Below, piece after piece: positions 24,999 through 38,500 of a stretch of DNA of 64,000 nt (position 1 is its first letter; each line of letters starts with the position of its first letter). A program made the position numbers and the translations under genes. The notes beneath the pieces were generated by a model. That model made no database searches. It was not told where the DNA came from and worked only from the letters and a program-made list of their open reading frames with translations. This DNA is from Rhynchonema sp. JSB1_4. Its lineage: Eukaryota > Nematoda > Chromadorea > Monhysterida > Xyalidae. The stretch covers positions 54,015-118,014 of the forward strand of contig JASAMV010007829.1 of assembly GCA_030248065.1 (NCBI GenBank), written 5' to 3'.

Positions 24999-27900
24999 TG
25001 GAAATTTTTTCTCTAATTGGTTGACGTTTGCTTTGTGTTACCTTGAAAAATTATGCCTTGTGTTTGAAGCTCAAAAAATTGCGCTGTGCAAGATTGCTTG
25101 TCATTCCAGTCAAAATGTTCCACCTGCCGTGGGTAAACCTTTGAAATTATTCTCCAACGCGTGATTCTTATCAAATTTCTTTTTTTTGATCAGGCATGCA
25201 CAAAACAATTAAACTGAAATTGTCACATTGCATTTGCGCTGAGAGTACTGTAGCTCACTGGATAAAACACAACATGCCTTGTACGAACAACAAGCGGATT
25301 AGGGACATTTTTTATTGGTTAAAATTTTGAAGCTATGATACATACAAATGCTCTTGCAGCGATAACTGTTCCCAAACGCTTGGTGCAGCCACCTGAACAT
25401 AATTCATCAAAAAATCGTTGCTGATAATCCACGTCATGTGTGTCGCACGTATGAGGTGGTTGCTGCATCATAGGCTTTGTCATCTGGTTTCTGGTTCCAG
25501 TCCAAGTGCGGGGGCAGTAACTTGTTTGACAAGGGTGTTTCAATGGCATGAATACTCGGGTGTTTGGTTCACGCTTTATTACATACGTACGTGCAGACTT
25601 GCCAAAAAAAGTTTTTCAGCTTAGTTGCGGCACCCAAAAAATGCACGTGCGCTTAGACACTTGCCCTATGAATCGATAGTAATTCAATACCAAAACACGT
25701 AGTGCACTGACCCATGCCTATTGGGGTCCATGAAACCATGGCACATGCATCACCATATGAGCAGCATGCACTTTTTATCCACGCACGTAGCTGTGTGCCA
25801 TGAAAAGGCCCAAAAACGGCTTTGCGGCTGCCGCTCCCACACCGCTAAAATTTTGCTCCATGTGTGAGCATTTGGAGAAAGCTTCGAATCTAAAAAAGGC
25901 CGTTGTGCATCGTTAACGTTTCTGTTATGCATGTTGCGATATACATGTATACCTATAGAATGCGGAACAAAAACACTTGAAATCTGACAACTGTGTTGAC
26001 GGCCTGCCTTCCTTGCCCAATGATGAACATAACGATATTTGAAACCCGTCCAAACGCTTGTGCTGTCGAAATATCATTACTGGCTTGGCAGAGGAATGGT
26101 AGAATTCCACATGCCCCGCTTTGCCAAAATGCGTACATACTACTGTTTCAGTGCAAGTTTCGATCGTCCATCGTTTGGTCTGCGCGAAGCGCACACATTT
26201 ATATGTAGGTATTGTTGCACGGCTCTCTGCCAGCACTGTTTTGCATAAGTTTGATCGGTTGTTTTCATTGTTGATAGATTCGCATTCGAATGCAAATGCA
26301 ACACAGTAACCATGAATTGGGATTTCCAGAGATCACGAACGGTTTCAGACGAAAAAGCAGGTATATACAGTTGGACAAAGTTGGGCTACATTAGCTACCA
26401 AGATTGAAGGCTTCTGTTGCTTGTTTCGGCCAAGCAATAAATGGTCCAAGCACGTGTTCCGCCTGTGCCATGCCAAAACACTGTTCAGTGTGCAATTTAT
26501 GTAAAAACGCGATTTATCATGCAGCATGTATAACACTATTGGTAACCAATTTTCATCAGCCCGTTCTTATTAGCTGTTCTTACGCAGTGCGGCCTTGCAA
26601 GCTCCCTGCTTCCTGATCTGTATCAATATGGCACCACCACCAACTAGTCAGGTTTGTTCGGTCCAGCGTTTTCGTGAGAGTAAACAGCCTTGTTGTCCAG
26701 GCAACCTGACGTCAGCTGTATTTTTGTTGCACCCTTTTGGGGTGAAATTCACGAAAAATGATGATGAGCGGAAAGATGAGTCGAAATTTCAGGGAAAATT
26801 TCAGTGGAATGGATACGGTAGTGGCGTATAGGTATTTCATTGAACTTTCCATTCAACTTTTCCCTCAACCGTTTCGTGAATTCCGCTCTTGGTCTCATGG
26901 CCGCAGAACTTGTGGTCTCCTAAACATCTCCAAGTTTGAAGCGTCAAAATCTGGCTCTCTCCATTTGAAAATGGGATTTACTGCTGCATCGCTCAAAACC
27001 TGCCATAAAGTTTTACGTTTGTTTTGACTGTAGCCGTTTTGTTGATCTTCTGACGCTGATCGCTTCACAAACACTTTCAGGACTGGTGCCATTCTTGGTG
27101 TTTTTGGAGCTATTAACAAAAGCACTCCAGTATAGCTCATTTCTAGAGATCTCCAATGTTTCCATTGGAATTAGGTCGTGAACAAAATACATAGCGCGCA
27201 GTGCATAATGCGCTCATATTATTTACCATTTCAGTTTGCAACCATTCTCACTTTATTCGAAGTTTACATGTAAATTTGTCTCAATACATATACGAACTTT
27301 TCCCATGGTAATGTTGCCTTATAAATGGTTGAAAATGGCGGTTCTGCTAAGCGTATTGCTCTTTTTTGAAGGGCATACACGTTCATTTCTTGAGTACTCA
27401 ACAAGCAGTGCAGCTTTATGGTCCAAAATGCTCGTGTTCAGGTGTGCGCAAAAAAAACATCTTTGTCCGATGCATTGTCTTTGTTCCTAGTCGTTCAAGC
27501 TTGAAATTCTTTGCTTGCTGTTCTGGGCGTCTGACCATGAGCTTTGTTTTGAAACTTGTGATTTTGCCGGTACCCTCGAACCATATTCTGGGATGTACCA
27601 GAGCAAAGAGCATTAGCATTCCGCCGGCTATCGCCCGTCACTCGCCCAACGGTGCGGTATATCCCAACAAAAAACAGCGAAGTAAAAAAAATAACGGCCG
27701 TTGTAGACATGCTTGCCCAAATGAAAAGGACAGTTGGTTTACATATAAGCTTCGGCAGAGACATAGGCTTTCGATTCAGGCTCACAAGTGCCTACCGAGC
27801 TCAGACATGAAGCTACCCCAAATAAACGCCTTCTTAGTTTCCGCTGTTTATGAAAAACGGCTATTATAAACCCTGCTATTCGGTCCGTAAGTGAATGGTA

Positions 27901-30900
27901 TCAGGATGCTGCACATTTGATGCTGTCTCTCAATTTAAGCCCGGTGTCATCCATCGTTACGCTGTGTTCCGTGACGGCAGACTGAGATCGTACACCTTGT
28001 TCCGTGAAGCATTTACGGTTCATGGGGGGACGTCAGCTCTTTTTCGAAAATTTTGAGTCCTTCCAGTCTCGTTTGCAATTTGGAACAGTATGCCCGGGCC
28101 CCAAACGTCAGGAGGTCCTGTGTTTTTATGACGACTTCGTATACTCTCTCATTGTATATTCTATGCTGGGTGATTTCACTTCCGGGCCGTATCAACTGTG
28201 AAGGCAAGTCCATCGGCATTCAATTTTGCCTGGGCATAGGCCCTTTTGGTTGAACCGTATTTTGTGACTGAGTTGGCGCAATAATTCCGACCAGCGTAAA
28301 GTTGTTCATTGGTGCAGGGGTACAACTTTTATGCTGGTGGTACCAACTCAATCATCCCAAAATAATTGGTGGTAGATAGTGCGCCAACCCTATTATCATC
28401 CCCAAATGCTGATCAACCAAAACTTGCCTATTCCCAATCCAAGTCCATGCCCATGTAATTGCCTTCAAAGGTGACACGGCCCTCTATTGCTTTTTTTGGC
28501 GTCAGGACTGACTTGGAGCAAAAAGAGTCTCCAAATTTGTTCGTGATCGTGAAGCGCGAGGATGTTGAAACTGGGCCCACTCTTTGGGGGTAAAAGTCCC
28601 TTTTGTTTGGATTTTGCGAAGGGAGCTTCGCGTCGTATTATGGGCATATTTTCGCACCATATTTTCAATTATTAGGTCTAAATTGGCAATATCCCAACAC
28701 ATAGTTTTCTGTGGTTTATGGACCCAAAAAATAATGTCATACAGTTTTCTGTGGTTTATGGACCCAAAAAATAATGTCGTACCTACAGTACATACATGTA
28801 GTTTTCGAAATCGAGAAGAGAGAGAGGACCAAAATGAAAACTGGGCATGCAGTATTACGGGAATGTTACGCTGTGCACAGAAGCGACATTACGAACTAAT
28901 GAGTGGTCCAAAAGTACCTTTCCATACCTAAAGTTTGTTTGAAAACGTATATTTCCGTGTCACACTCTATAAAACCATGGCGCAGCCAGTTTTATACAAA
29001 CACAGATGACTCCGCAATACTAAGCAACGCATGGCTGAGGCAGCAGATGAGCGAATATGTTTTATATGCCGCCATACAGAACCCTGGAGTGGCATAGCCG
29101 GCCAAAACTAAAGCCAATGGTCGTGTCATGATATGGTCAAAGTACAGTAGTTGACTGCGGGTTTGGCCCTCCCCCATTGGGATGCTATGTAGTATAAACA
29201 CAAAACGAGGCGCATTTTAAGCCCGAGTGTGTCGCTCATGGTGAGTATGCCCCCATGTGCGTGGTTCCGGGCGTTTCATCTGACTGGGTTTATCTATATT
29301 TTTGAATCCCCATGTGCCCCAGTCATATACTGCCCCACTGCTAGGCCATGAGAGCGCCCGCTCTATACGTACATACATACTTTCCCATGTGAGTTAATCT
29401 GATGCCGAGGCCGAGGATGGCGAAAGTCAGAGTCGGTTTTGGGCCAACTAATACGTGCATAATGAAGTCCGCGCGCCCACTCATTAACATTGTTTGACCA
29501 ATTTGCTGGACTTATCCGACTTATTTGCCAGCCCCTCCAGGTTCTACGTGCCAAACTATATACCGTACAATGTACATGCAATTTTAACAACAAAGAATAG
29601 ATTCACGTGTCTGACGTTTCCTTCCGGGCATGGCACAATCAATCAGAACGGCACAATACGACCATTTTTTATATCGGCCAAGTCTGTTTAGGTTTTTGCC
29701 CTCTGGTTTTTTGTCCGGCCGCGCTGCCAGAGCTAATGCACCGGCTGCCAGGAAAACTCGAGGCTTTTGGCTGCTGCCTGCTCCGAAACCAGCAAAACAC
29801 TTGTCTTTTGTTTGATCTTTCTGAGCGAAGAAAGAAGCAAAAGCAGCGTGTGAGCTCCTGGTTTCTTTCATACGACTTTCCTTTCTTTTTTATTTCCTTT
29901 CTTTCTCTACATTTTCTTCATCTTGTTCTATCTCTCTGAGAGCACAACAACGCCCATAGTCTGATACACGGAAGCATGGCTGAGTGAACAAAATAAAAGG
30001 GGCAAAGCACATTTTTGTGGTTTGACTTTATTGATGAGTTATACATAGGTTTATGGATCTGACGTGATCAGTATAACACAAAACAAACACCTGTGTGATC
30101 CTGGAAATGCCAGTGTTAATCATTCATTGGTATCAAAGTACATAAGACATCTTTCCCATCTACCGTTGGAGTGGGTAACAGAATTCGCAGCCAAAAGGCG
30201 ATGAATGGCAGGTACATAAGGGCTTGGTCAGGTGTTGACACGGATGCGGACTGCGGGCATTGAAAAAATTCAATGTCCAATGTCCGCAACTGCGTTAACC
30301 TGGCCCCGTCCCAGCCTAAAATATATCTCCGCCATTATTTTTCTCAGTCAGACATCCTGTAGTATACTTCGTTGGGTTCTTCTTGCGATATCGGGTTACA
30401 ATTTTAGCTCACAAGCGTATGTGGTATATGTAGCTGTCCAACCTAAATTCATACCCACCAGATAATGCATGCTTGTTTTGGCACTGTCCATAAATCACCA
30501 CGATGCACTCTTCGTTGCACCTGACAGGTGTGTAGTAGTACCTGCATGCCAGGTATACGTTGTTAACTACTGTATGTGAACTGTTTTAAGTGAAAGTGCG
30601 AATTCAATACATGTACTGTAGGTATAGTCATACATACTAGATCTATGCGTACCAGATGCGAGGCACAGGTAATCATGGTTTAGCTGGAGTTCTATCCAAA
30701 ACTGGCTGCCCGAGGATTTACATCTCCCTCTTCCATATAAGCGAACCGAAACTTTATTTGCATGTCAGTGGCCTTGTTGTAAGCCCCCAACAGTTTTGGC
30801 CAGTAGATTATGGTGTTGCATGCGCGATGCTGTGGATACAAATGCATTGAACACATGCAGTACAGACACACAACTCACAATTTTGGCTCGCGTCTCAGGA

Positions 30901-32869
30901 TATACAACGTGTATAATTCTTGAGTCTAATCGGCATGAAAAATGCTCCAGTTTTCTCCATAATTGACCAAACCCAATAATCTTTACGAACATCATGTAAA
31001 CGCGCTCTAGTCTGACTGCGCGCGCGGTTCTGGTATCCAAACACAATAAAGCTGCGTTGCTCCCCTGGGACACGCAGTCGCGGCACGTGACTCTGCCTGC
31101 ATTGGAACACACACGGAAGCTTGTCCTTTATAAAGAGAGGATCTTCGGCCCATCTTCCTCACCAGAGCATGTTTTATGACTTTTTTAGCAAAATAAAGTC
31201 TCCCTCCACCCGCAGGATGTGTGATACTTTGCCATTTTTTCTTGTCCGATCCCGCCCCCCAGTCTGCTCAACTCTGCGGGTGTCCCAAAAGACCGGCGGA
31301 CACCAAGTTTCGGTGTCATGAGCTAGGGCTGCCAGTGCACTGCACACTCGCCTGCGCACTGGACACGGACGTATCATTTTGACACGCGTTTTTACCCGCG
31401 CCATTTGGCTGCTGTGCTTGTGTATAGGTACATACGGTTGTACCGTGCATGCAGGCAGGCCGGGTACTGGGCGAGTTTTGAAACCAAATGATTGTTTTTT
31501 GCCCATAAGCCAGCCCATGCCCAGCAACCCAACCGACAGGCTGGCTATGCTTTGATCCACAAATTTTGATGCCTTGAAATTAGTGTGACGTCAAACGTTG
31601 GGTTGAGGTGCATCAGCACTCCACCTTGTTGGATTCAATGTCCACTCCACATTGTTGTCGTTGTTGAAACATCAGTCAGCCAATCTTTCGAAACAGCAGT
31701 TTTTGATACCAAAAAGATTAAAAAAATCAGCAGCGACACTCTTCAACTTTTCACAAAAAGTTTCACACTTCACCTCAATCAGTGTGTCTTTTGGTTCAGG
31801 TCATTTTTGACATGACACCGTGAACGGAGCCTTTCAATCTTTTTCTGTGGCCACGTCCTGCTTTGGACACGTTGGCGTTTGTCCAGAGAGATATGTTGCC
31901 GGTGTATCAAAGTTGGTAATCGGTCCGGGCAACTGTCTTGTTTTGGTGCGATGCGACTTTTGCACTGAAGGGTGTTTCGAAATTTATTGCTGACACCAGT
32001 CGTTTTCGACCTGCGTAAAATTTGTTTCCGGACAGCTCTGACAAGAAAACCTTTACGGTGGTCTAGGTTTTGCCAGTCATTCGTTGAAAACAGTCACGCT
32101 TGACCCCAAGGCGGATCCCATCCGATCGCCAATGTTTCATGCCATTCATGCGCGCACAAAGCGCACTTGTGGCGTGTCAAAGTTGCGGCGCGTGCTCAAA
32201 CGCCACGCCAAGTCAGCGCTTTGACTCATCACACTAAATTCTGCGCCCCCCTCTTCCTCCGTTTATTTCGGCCAGCAGCCGACCCAGAGTAATATATTCT
32301 GCCGGAAGCTTGCTGGCTTGATAAGGTTATCAAACTGATAGATGACACATGCTTACTATACCTATACCCGAGCTATATTACATTGAACAATATGCGACTA
32401 TAATATTGAAAAAAAAACAGAACAAGAAAACAGCGAGTTTTTCTTTCGTGGCAGTGCAAGCTGTCGCCTTTTCTTGAACATTCCATGCCCAACTTCAATG
32501 TTGTTTTTGTCCGCCAATGTTCTGACATGCGCTTTTGAGCCCGCTTTTTGGCCGACGCCATAAGGTGGCCCATTTCACTTCGTCTCGTGTGCACAGCTGC
32601 AAGTGGAAATGGTTGCAACAGAAAGAAAACCGGTCGACCAGTATTCAAAGCTATATGTACTTCATGAATTCAAAAGTAATTCATGCCATAATTTATGCCG
32701 ACGCATCAGATGCATGAGCTGAAGTGGACAGTTCCATGTTTGAGTACGAAGAAGCTGTTCCATACGTAAACACGGTTTTCTTGGAATTTATTTCAAAACA
32801 TAAATGCTAAAATTCGTAAATACGCAATACATGAGTCATAAGCACGTAGATGTTCAGAACTTATGTAAT
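24999..32869. other. Long gene-poor interval
   Basis: No domain, no chain of phased exons and no transposon ends that I could fix. Many frames of 60-167 codons occur on both strands (for example 27366-27869 plus, 27140-26895 minus) but overlap each other and carry no motif. UGT 3' sequence and promoters of the next gene would lie within it. Small coding exons or ncRNAs could be missed by eye. Confidence 0.35.
28703..28780. repeat. Tandem duplication of a 39-bp unit
   Basis: Two adjacent copies of a unit starting AGTTTTCTGTGGTTTATGGA, differing by one base near the end. Confidence 0.85.
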
Positions 32870-33375
32870 TTGGGGGGTCCCTCGCCATTCAAAAGAAAAA
32901 AAGGAAAAGGGCGCAAGGGGGGAAAGAGGCACACGGGGCCGGGGGAAAAAGAGGAAAAAAAACCACACCACCTCTCCCCCTTTCCCTAAGGAGCAGGAGG
33001 AGGAGAAAAAATAGTCAGAGCTCTCCGAACCGAAACAGAACACACCAACCCGCGCTCCCCGCCCCCCGTGTCTTGCCACCAGAAACACAGGGCACGGAGA
33101 TATTGAAAGATTGCAATATTCTCTTTTTTTCTCTCCTTGTTGAACCATCGTGCGCAGCGGAGGACTGCAAAGTACCGGTGGGGGGGTTAAAAGAAAGAAA
33201 GGCTTCGCAAAAAAGGAGGGGGGGCACGAAGGAAGGATCGGGACACGGGGGGGGGGTGAAAAGAAAAGGCCCCGGGGGGGGGAAAGGGCCAAAACTTCTG
33301 GTCAAGGCACAAAAAAAGCAAACAAACCTCAGTCTAACCCCCCAGCGAAAAAAAAACCCCAAAGTGGTGCAAGCT
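32870..33375. repeat. Purine-rich low-complexity tract with G/C homopolymers
   Basis: About 500 bp of runs of G, A and C (GGGGGG, AAAAAAA, CCCCC). Frames of up to 155 codons on both strands are Gly/Lys- or Pro/Phe-rich and come from the base bias. Possible G-quadruplex former; homopolymer lengths may be inaccurate. Confidence 0.7.
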
Positions 33376-35532
33376 AGTATCGTTCTTTTATGCCAGTCAG
33401 CCAGGGAACCATATTTCTTTTATGCCCCTTGGGGCATTTTTCTTTCTTGTGTCGTTCTTTTATATCGCGCAAGCGCCAAACAGAGAACCCGGATAAATCA
33501 GGCACAGAAAGTTTTCAGTTCCGGCAAGCAATGGTTCTAACACCAAGAAAATGTCGACCATCAGACTTTTCTCAAGTAATCAACGCACATGAGCGCAATG
33601 AGGTGTGGGGGTTAGTTTAAGGATGCTGTACTTTTTGGCAGGATATATGAGTCGGTGGTTATCGTGACATAAGGCCAATTTTGTGTTTCGATTTCACTAT
33701 GGGGTTCTAACAATGGAGACACGCTTGTGTCTGCGTCTTCACCCACCACTGAAACAAAACTAACGCAGTGCCCCACGAGCATGTCTATGTTTTTGAGGAA
33801 CATGGTAACTTGTCAAGTTATTTATTTTTTTTAATTTACCGCCAGGTATGTATTTGACACCCTAGGTACCATCAATTATAGCGCACTGATTGCGCATCGT
33901 CTCAGAGAATGGCACTTGTTGGTTTAGTACCAAGCAAAGCTGCGCAATGAACTTCCATGCAACCTGTCCCTTCAGCTTCAGCAACGAAATAAGTGTCAAA
34001 CATCAGTCTCCAGATTGCTTTGGTGTTGGCCGCTGCATCTGATCTTGGATTCAATGTTACGTAAAAACTACTATTTAACTTTCCCACGAAAGTCAAATTA
34101 TACATGCGGAAAAAGCTTCGAATGTTAGAGAGCAACAGCAATTTTAATTAACAAGTTGATATCTTGTGGGTATTTTATCATGAATGACATCACAGCGCAT
34201 AAACTGCGAACCGCACCTGTGCTTAATAATTAATCTCAAATAAAAACACGAAAAAAACTGAAAAATGTTACCCAGAATTCATTAAAAGTTAGTAAGATAA
34301 AACAAAGTTAGCTGCGCGCGCGAATGTTTGAACCCGCGGCCTTTCATCTTCAGTGCTGCGCGTTATACCGCTCGGACATCGCTTCGCCAATCTCCTTCAC
34401 AAGCTTTACTACATATGTAACTACGCGTGCATTGCTGCATTGCCTGTTGTGCTGGCTGCCTGTGTGTGTGTGTGCTGGCTGCCTGCCTGTGTGTGTGTGC
34501 TGGCTGGCTGGCTGTGTGTTGTGGGTAATACATTGTGCGCTTTATCAATCAGGCAACTGCGTAGCGTGCACTAATGCATTGTTGTGTGTGTCTGAGCGTC
34601 CATTATGGCTCTTTTTGAGCTGAAAAACATTTAACCAATTGGAATTAATATATGTTTGACGTAACAACGATTAAAAACACATATAACCGCTGATTTTGGC
34701 TTTAGAACCATACTTTCTGTACAAAAAGTCATGGTCTGGAACCGTTCATACTAAAAATTACGAACTCGGCGATAGCACCACCGTGTTTCTCGAGTGCGAA
34801 AACCACATAAACAACTTTAATAGTTCTGGTAACCCAACTTTTCGGCGAAATTTTACTTCGGGAAGCACACTTTACATACAAAAAGTCGTGGTCATGGTCT
34901 GGAACCGGTCTCAGTCGTGGAGTTACGAAGTCAGCGATAGCACCATCGTGTTTCTCGTGTGCGAAAACCCTATATGCGATATTAACATTTCTGGTGTTCA
35001 GTAACGTCTGGGCCCTGACTACTCTTTTGTGGAAAAAAAAAAGGGAAAGAACGTTTTTACAAAAATTTCAACTGTATCTTGCCCGCGATCGCGCGAGTGG
35101 GCACGCAGCGGAATGAAATTTTGTGTGGACCTAGAAGTCCACGCCGTACAAGTTGTGTGCAAGTTTGGGCTTCTCAAGTTAAGTCTTGTGAAAATGGCGT
35201 GAGTTTAAATTTTTCAACTCACGCAATATAAGGAATCAACCATATGTCGCTTAGCATTACCATGCTAGCTCCGATGGACACGTTATACATTTACACGTCA
35301 TGTGTTTGTCGCGTCCTTCACACTGGGCACAAACTGACTCATTTTGTACTGACGCCAGATATGTAGTTGTGGTCGGACTTGTGATGAAACTTTGAATGAT
35401 TTTTTTGCTCATATAGTTCTTTCGAAAACGTTTGTGGTGTTCTCATTTCAGGTTCTAAACTGCTAATTAAAATAATACGGCATCAACTAAATTTAACTCT
35501 CCTCACCTGCACAACCTTTTCGCGAGGCAAAG
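33376..35532. other. Intergenic before the EF-hand gene
   Basis: No recognised gene. It contains (TG)n-like patches near 34460-34520, an internally duplicated stretch at 34700-35003 (entered separately) and, at 35442-35451, CTCATTTCAG, a possible leader splice acceptor about 80 nt before the EF-hand start codon. Confidence 0.4.
34696..35004 (+). other. Duplicated ~150-bp unit with open frame of 102 codons
   Basis: Two diverged copies of one unit, each with TACAAAAAGTC, GGTCTGGAACCG, GATAGCACCA and GTGCGAAAAC in the same order. The frame stays open through both (VFLECEN and VFLVCENP repeated). I recognise no family and no splice or start context; it may be a decayed repeat rather than a gene. 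Confidence 0.35.
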
Positions 35533-38500
35533 ATGGCGGTTAGTATACGTCAAAATAATACTTCCATTTACATATATTTCAACAAACCGTGATTTTCAAT
35601 ATATTTATTTCAAGGCCCGTTACGGAGAGCTTGATCCGTATGAATATGATCCTTATTGGGAGGTAAATGGAAAATTAAAATGGGAGATGAGCAAAACCGC
35701 TGTAACCCTCGGCGTGCTGAAGTGATTGTGTTGTAGAACTTTAGTATTTCGTTTCAGCTTGAAAGCGATCGAATCGGATATACTGTGGGTAGCACGATCT
35801 CAGTTCAGCTATAATATCATAATGCCGAAACATTTTTGTTGTTGCATGAAAAATCACTTACAACTTGCTGCTGATATTGGCAGGCAGGTGTACTTTGTTG
35901 GTAATGGTGCGCGGTTTGGTCGGGGCTCGGGGGTGGGTTTGGCATGGCAAAATAGGTTGTGCGAGTTACTTGTTTCGATGATGTCGACTCGTGTATAAGA
36001 TGTGTTCCCATGTCAACTGCGAGCAACTTTTACACTGGTCGAAATCACGAGAAACAACCAAATCGTAAGATAATGCGTGACATATCCCGTTTTTTGCCAC
36101 CCACTCCCGACCAACGCCGCGCGGTTGCCAACAAGACGGGGCATGCCGGTCTGGCAAAAATGCTAGTTCTGGGCGACACAAGGATAATAATGTCAGCCTT
36201 TGAATAACCCACTGTAACTTTTGTTGCATCTGGAGCAAGCCTTTTGTTTCGCAGTTAATGCCCAACCCTTCGTTATGTTTAGTCGTTGTTACCCATATAC
36301 TGTACGGCTTGATTCGTCCTCCTTGGCCTAGGAAAAGCAGCAAGCAGGGTTGGAAAAAAAAAATTTTTTTTTAAACAAGTTTTTTTTTTAAAAAAAAAAA
36401 TTTTTTTTTTAAAAAAAAAATTTTTTTTTAAAAAGTCTGAGATTCGGGGAAATTTTACCAAATTTGCCTAAAAAACGCGTAAAATCGCGAACAAATGCAA
36501 CTTTAATTGACAAGTCACTTTTGTGACTTGGTTTGCATCACTTATCAAGGGTGTTTACGTCATTTCGGTGCGATCCAACAGTCTGTGCTTGATATGGACC
36601 GATGATTGCTGCTCTGTGGTATCGGACACAACAGTTTGTGGCCGAATAAGCAAGGTTCACTCATAAACCACACAGAATTGAGAATATAAGCTGCAGAAAT
36701 ACTTGTCGGGTAGCTGAATCAGTCGTATATGACCGACCCGATAGGGTATGACATCGAAGTATAGTCCGTCCACCAGCTCATGGCACTTTGTGTTGCTGCT
36801 GGCTGGTTTGGTCCCTTCCTCCACGTTCTAATGAAAGAGAAATTGAGTGTGGGCGATTTTGCAAAAAGACTAAAAAAATAATAAAATGTGTCGAAAACGA
36901 TTGAATTCGATCAAATTTAAAATTTAATTAAATTAAAATCTATAAAACATGTCGATTTCATAAAGACAACAATTTAGGAGCAAAAATAATTTTTTTTCGG
37001 AAACTCAATTTCTCTTTCATTAGAACGTGGAGGAAGGGAACAAGTCGGCCAGCAGCAACACAAAGTGCCATGAGCTGGTGGACGGACTATACCCTGTAGG
37101 CACATGCATACTGTGTCCCATGTATTACGGGAAGGTATAATAACATCATTTGGGGTATCTTAGGTACCAAATACATGCCCCAAAGGTGATTTTGTGAAGA
37201 AAATTTTTCGACCCTTGAGAAAAAATGACAAAAAATAACCCCCAAAAAGGCCATTTTTGGACGTTTTAGAACATTTTGTTCCCCCGAAAATTTTTAAAAA
37301 AAAAATTTTTTTTTTTAAAAAAAAATTTTTTCAAAAACCTTTTTTTTTTAAAAAAAAAAAAATTTTTTTTTAAAAAAAAAACCACCCGCAGCAAGCTGCG
37401 CTGAACCTCTCTGGCATGACCAAAGCAGCGATATTACATTACCGCACGGCGCGCGCTGTGTAATTATTATGTCGAGTGGTTGACGGATGACACGCTGTAA
37501 AAGTTCCGCGTTCATTTTGGGTATTGGTCAAATAAAATGACGAATACCATTCACAAGACAGCCAGTAACGTCTTTTAGACGTATTTGTGACATCCATTTT
37601 GGCCACAACTCTTCCAGTGGTCAAGCGGCGTTTAATGAATGACCTTTGAGACCAAGTGACTCATTTCTGGTCACAATGCTGTCTGGCGCGCTCGAAGTGT
37701 GACTTACTAACTGGACTCCTTTTGTCTAAACGCAGTGTCCACGTCTGATTTTTTGTGGTCACACTACGAGCGCCAAAATGTTCCAAGACAACATGTGACC
37801 AAAAGGAAGTGATTTTAGCTTGAGATCAAATGTGATCAAAAACGTTTAATTTATGGTGTCTACGCTGCTTAACGTGAAAAGGTTGTGTGTGACCAAAATA
37901 GATGTCACAAATACCGGTACGTCAAAAAGTCGTCACTGGCCCTCTTGTGACGTTTAAATACAGTTTGTATCCATACTTGTGTCAATCACCCGATGTCAAT
38001 AATCATCATGCCATTGCAAGCCCTTCGTATGCGAAACGTAGAACAGAGCCAGAGCAAGTTCGATATGACACCGGATCACTTAGGCCGGAGGACTTGGTGA
38101 TCGCAAATCGGATCGCGGACCGGTTACGGTAGATCGATCCGATTCGATCATCGAGTTTGCTACTGGTCGTAATCCCTCGATATAAAAAACACACGATGTT
38201 TCAATGCACTACACTTGCAGTCCAAGTTCAGTGCGGCCGAATTAGACGACATCAAACGGACGTTCAAGTCGTTCGATCGTAATAACGACGGTCATATATC
38301 GATCGACGAGCTGGAGCACGCGATGCGACAGTGCGGACAGAACCCAACCAAACTGGAGGTCAAGCTGTTGATGAGTCAGGTGGACAAGGATCGTGAGTTG
38401 ATTGCGTTGAGAATGATGGTTTTCTCCTGGTTTTTGTTTCTATTTTTGTATGAAAAACTGTTAAAATTTGGCTAAGATCAGATTTTGGGGCTCAGTGTCG

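Noticed and set aside
32861..33540. Overlapping Gly/Lys- and Pro/Phe-rich frames on both strands
   Set aside because: Low-complexity purine tract; no motif or splice context.
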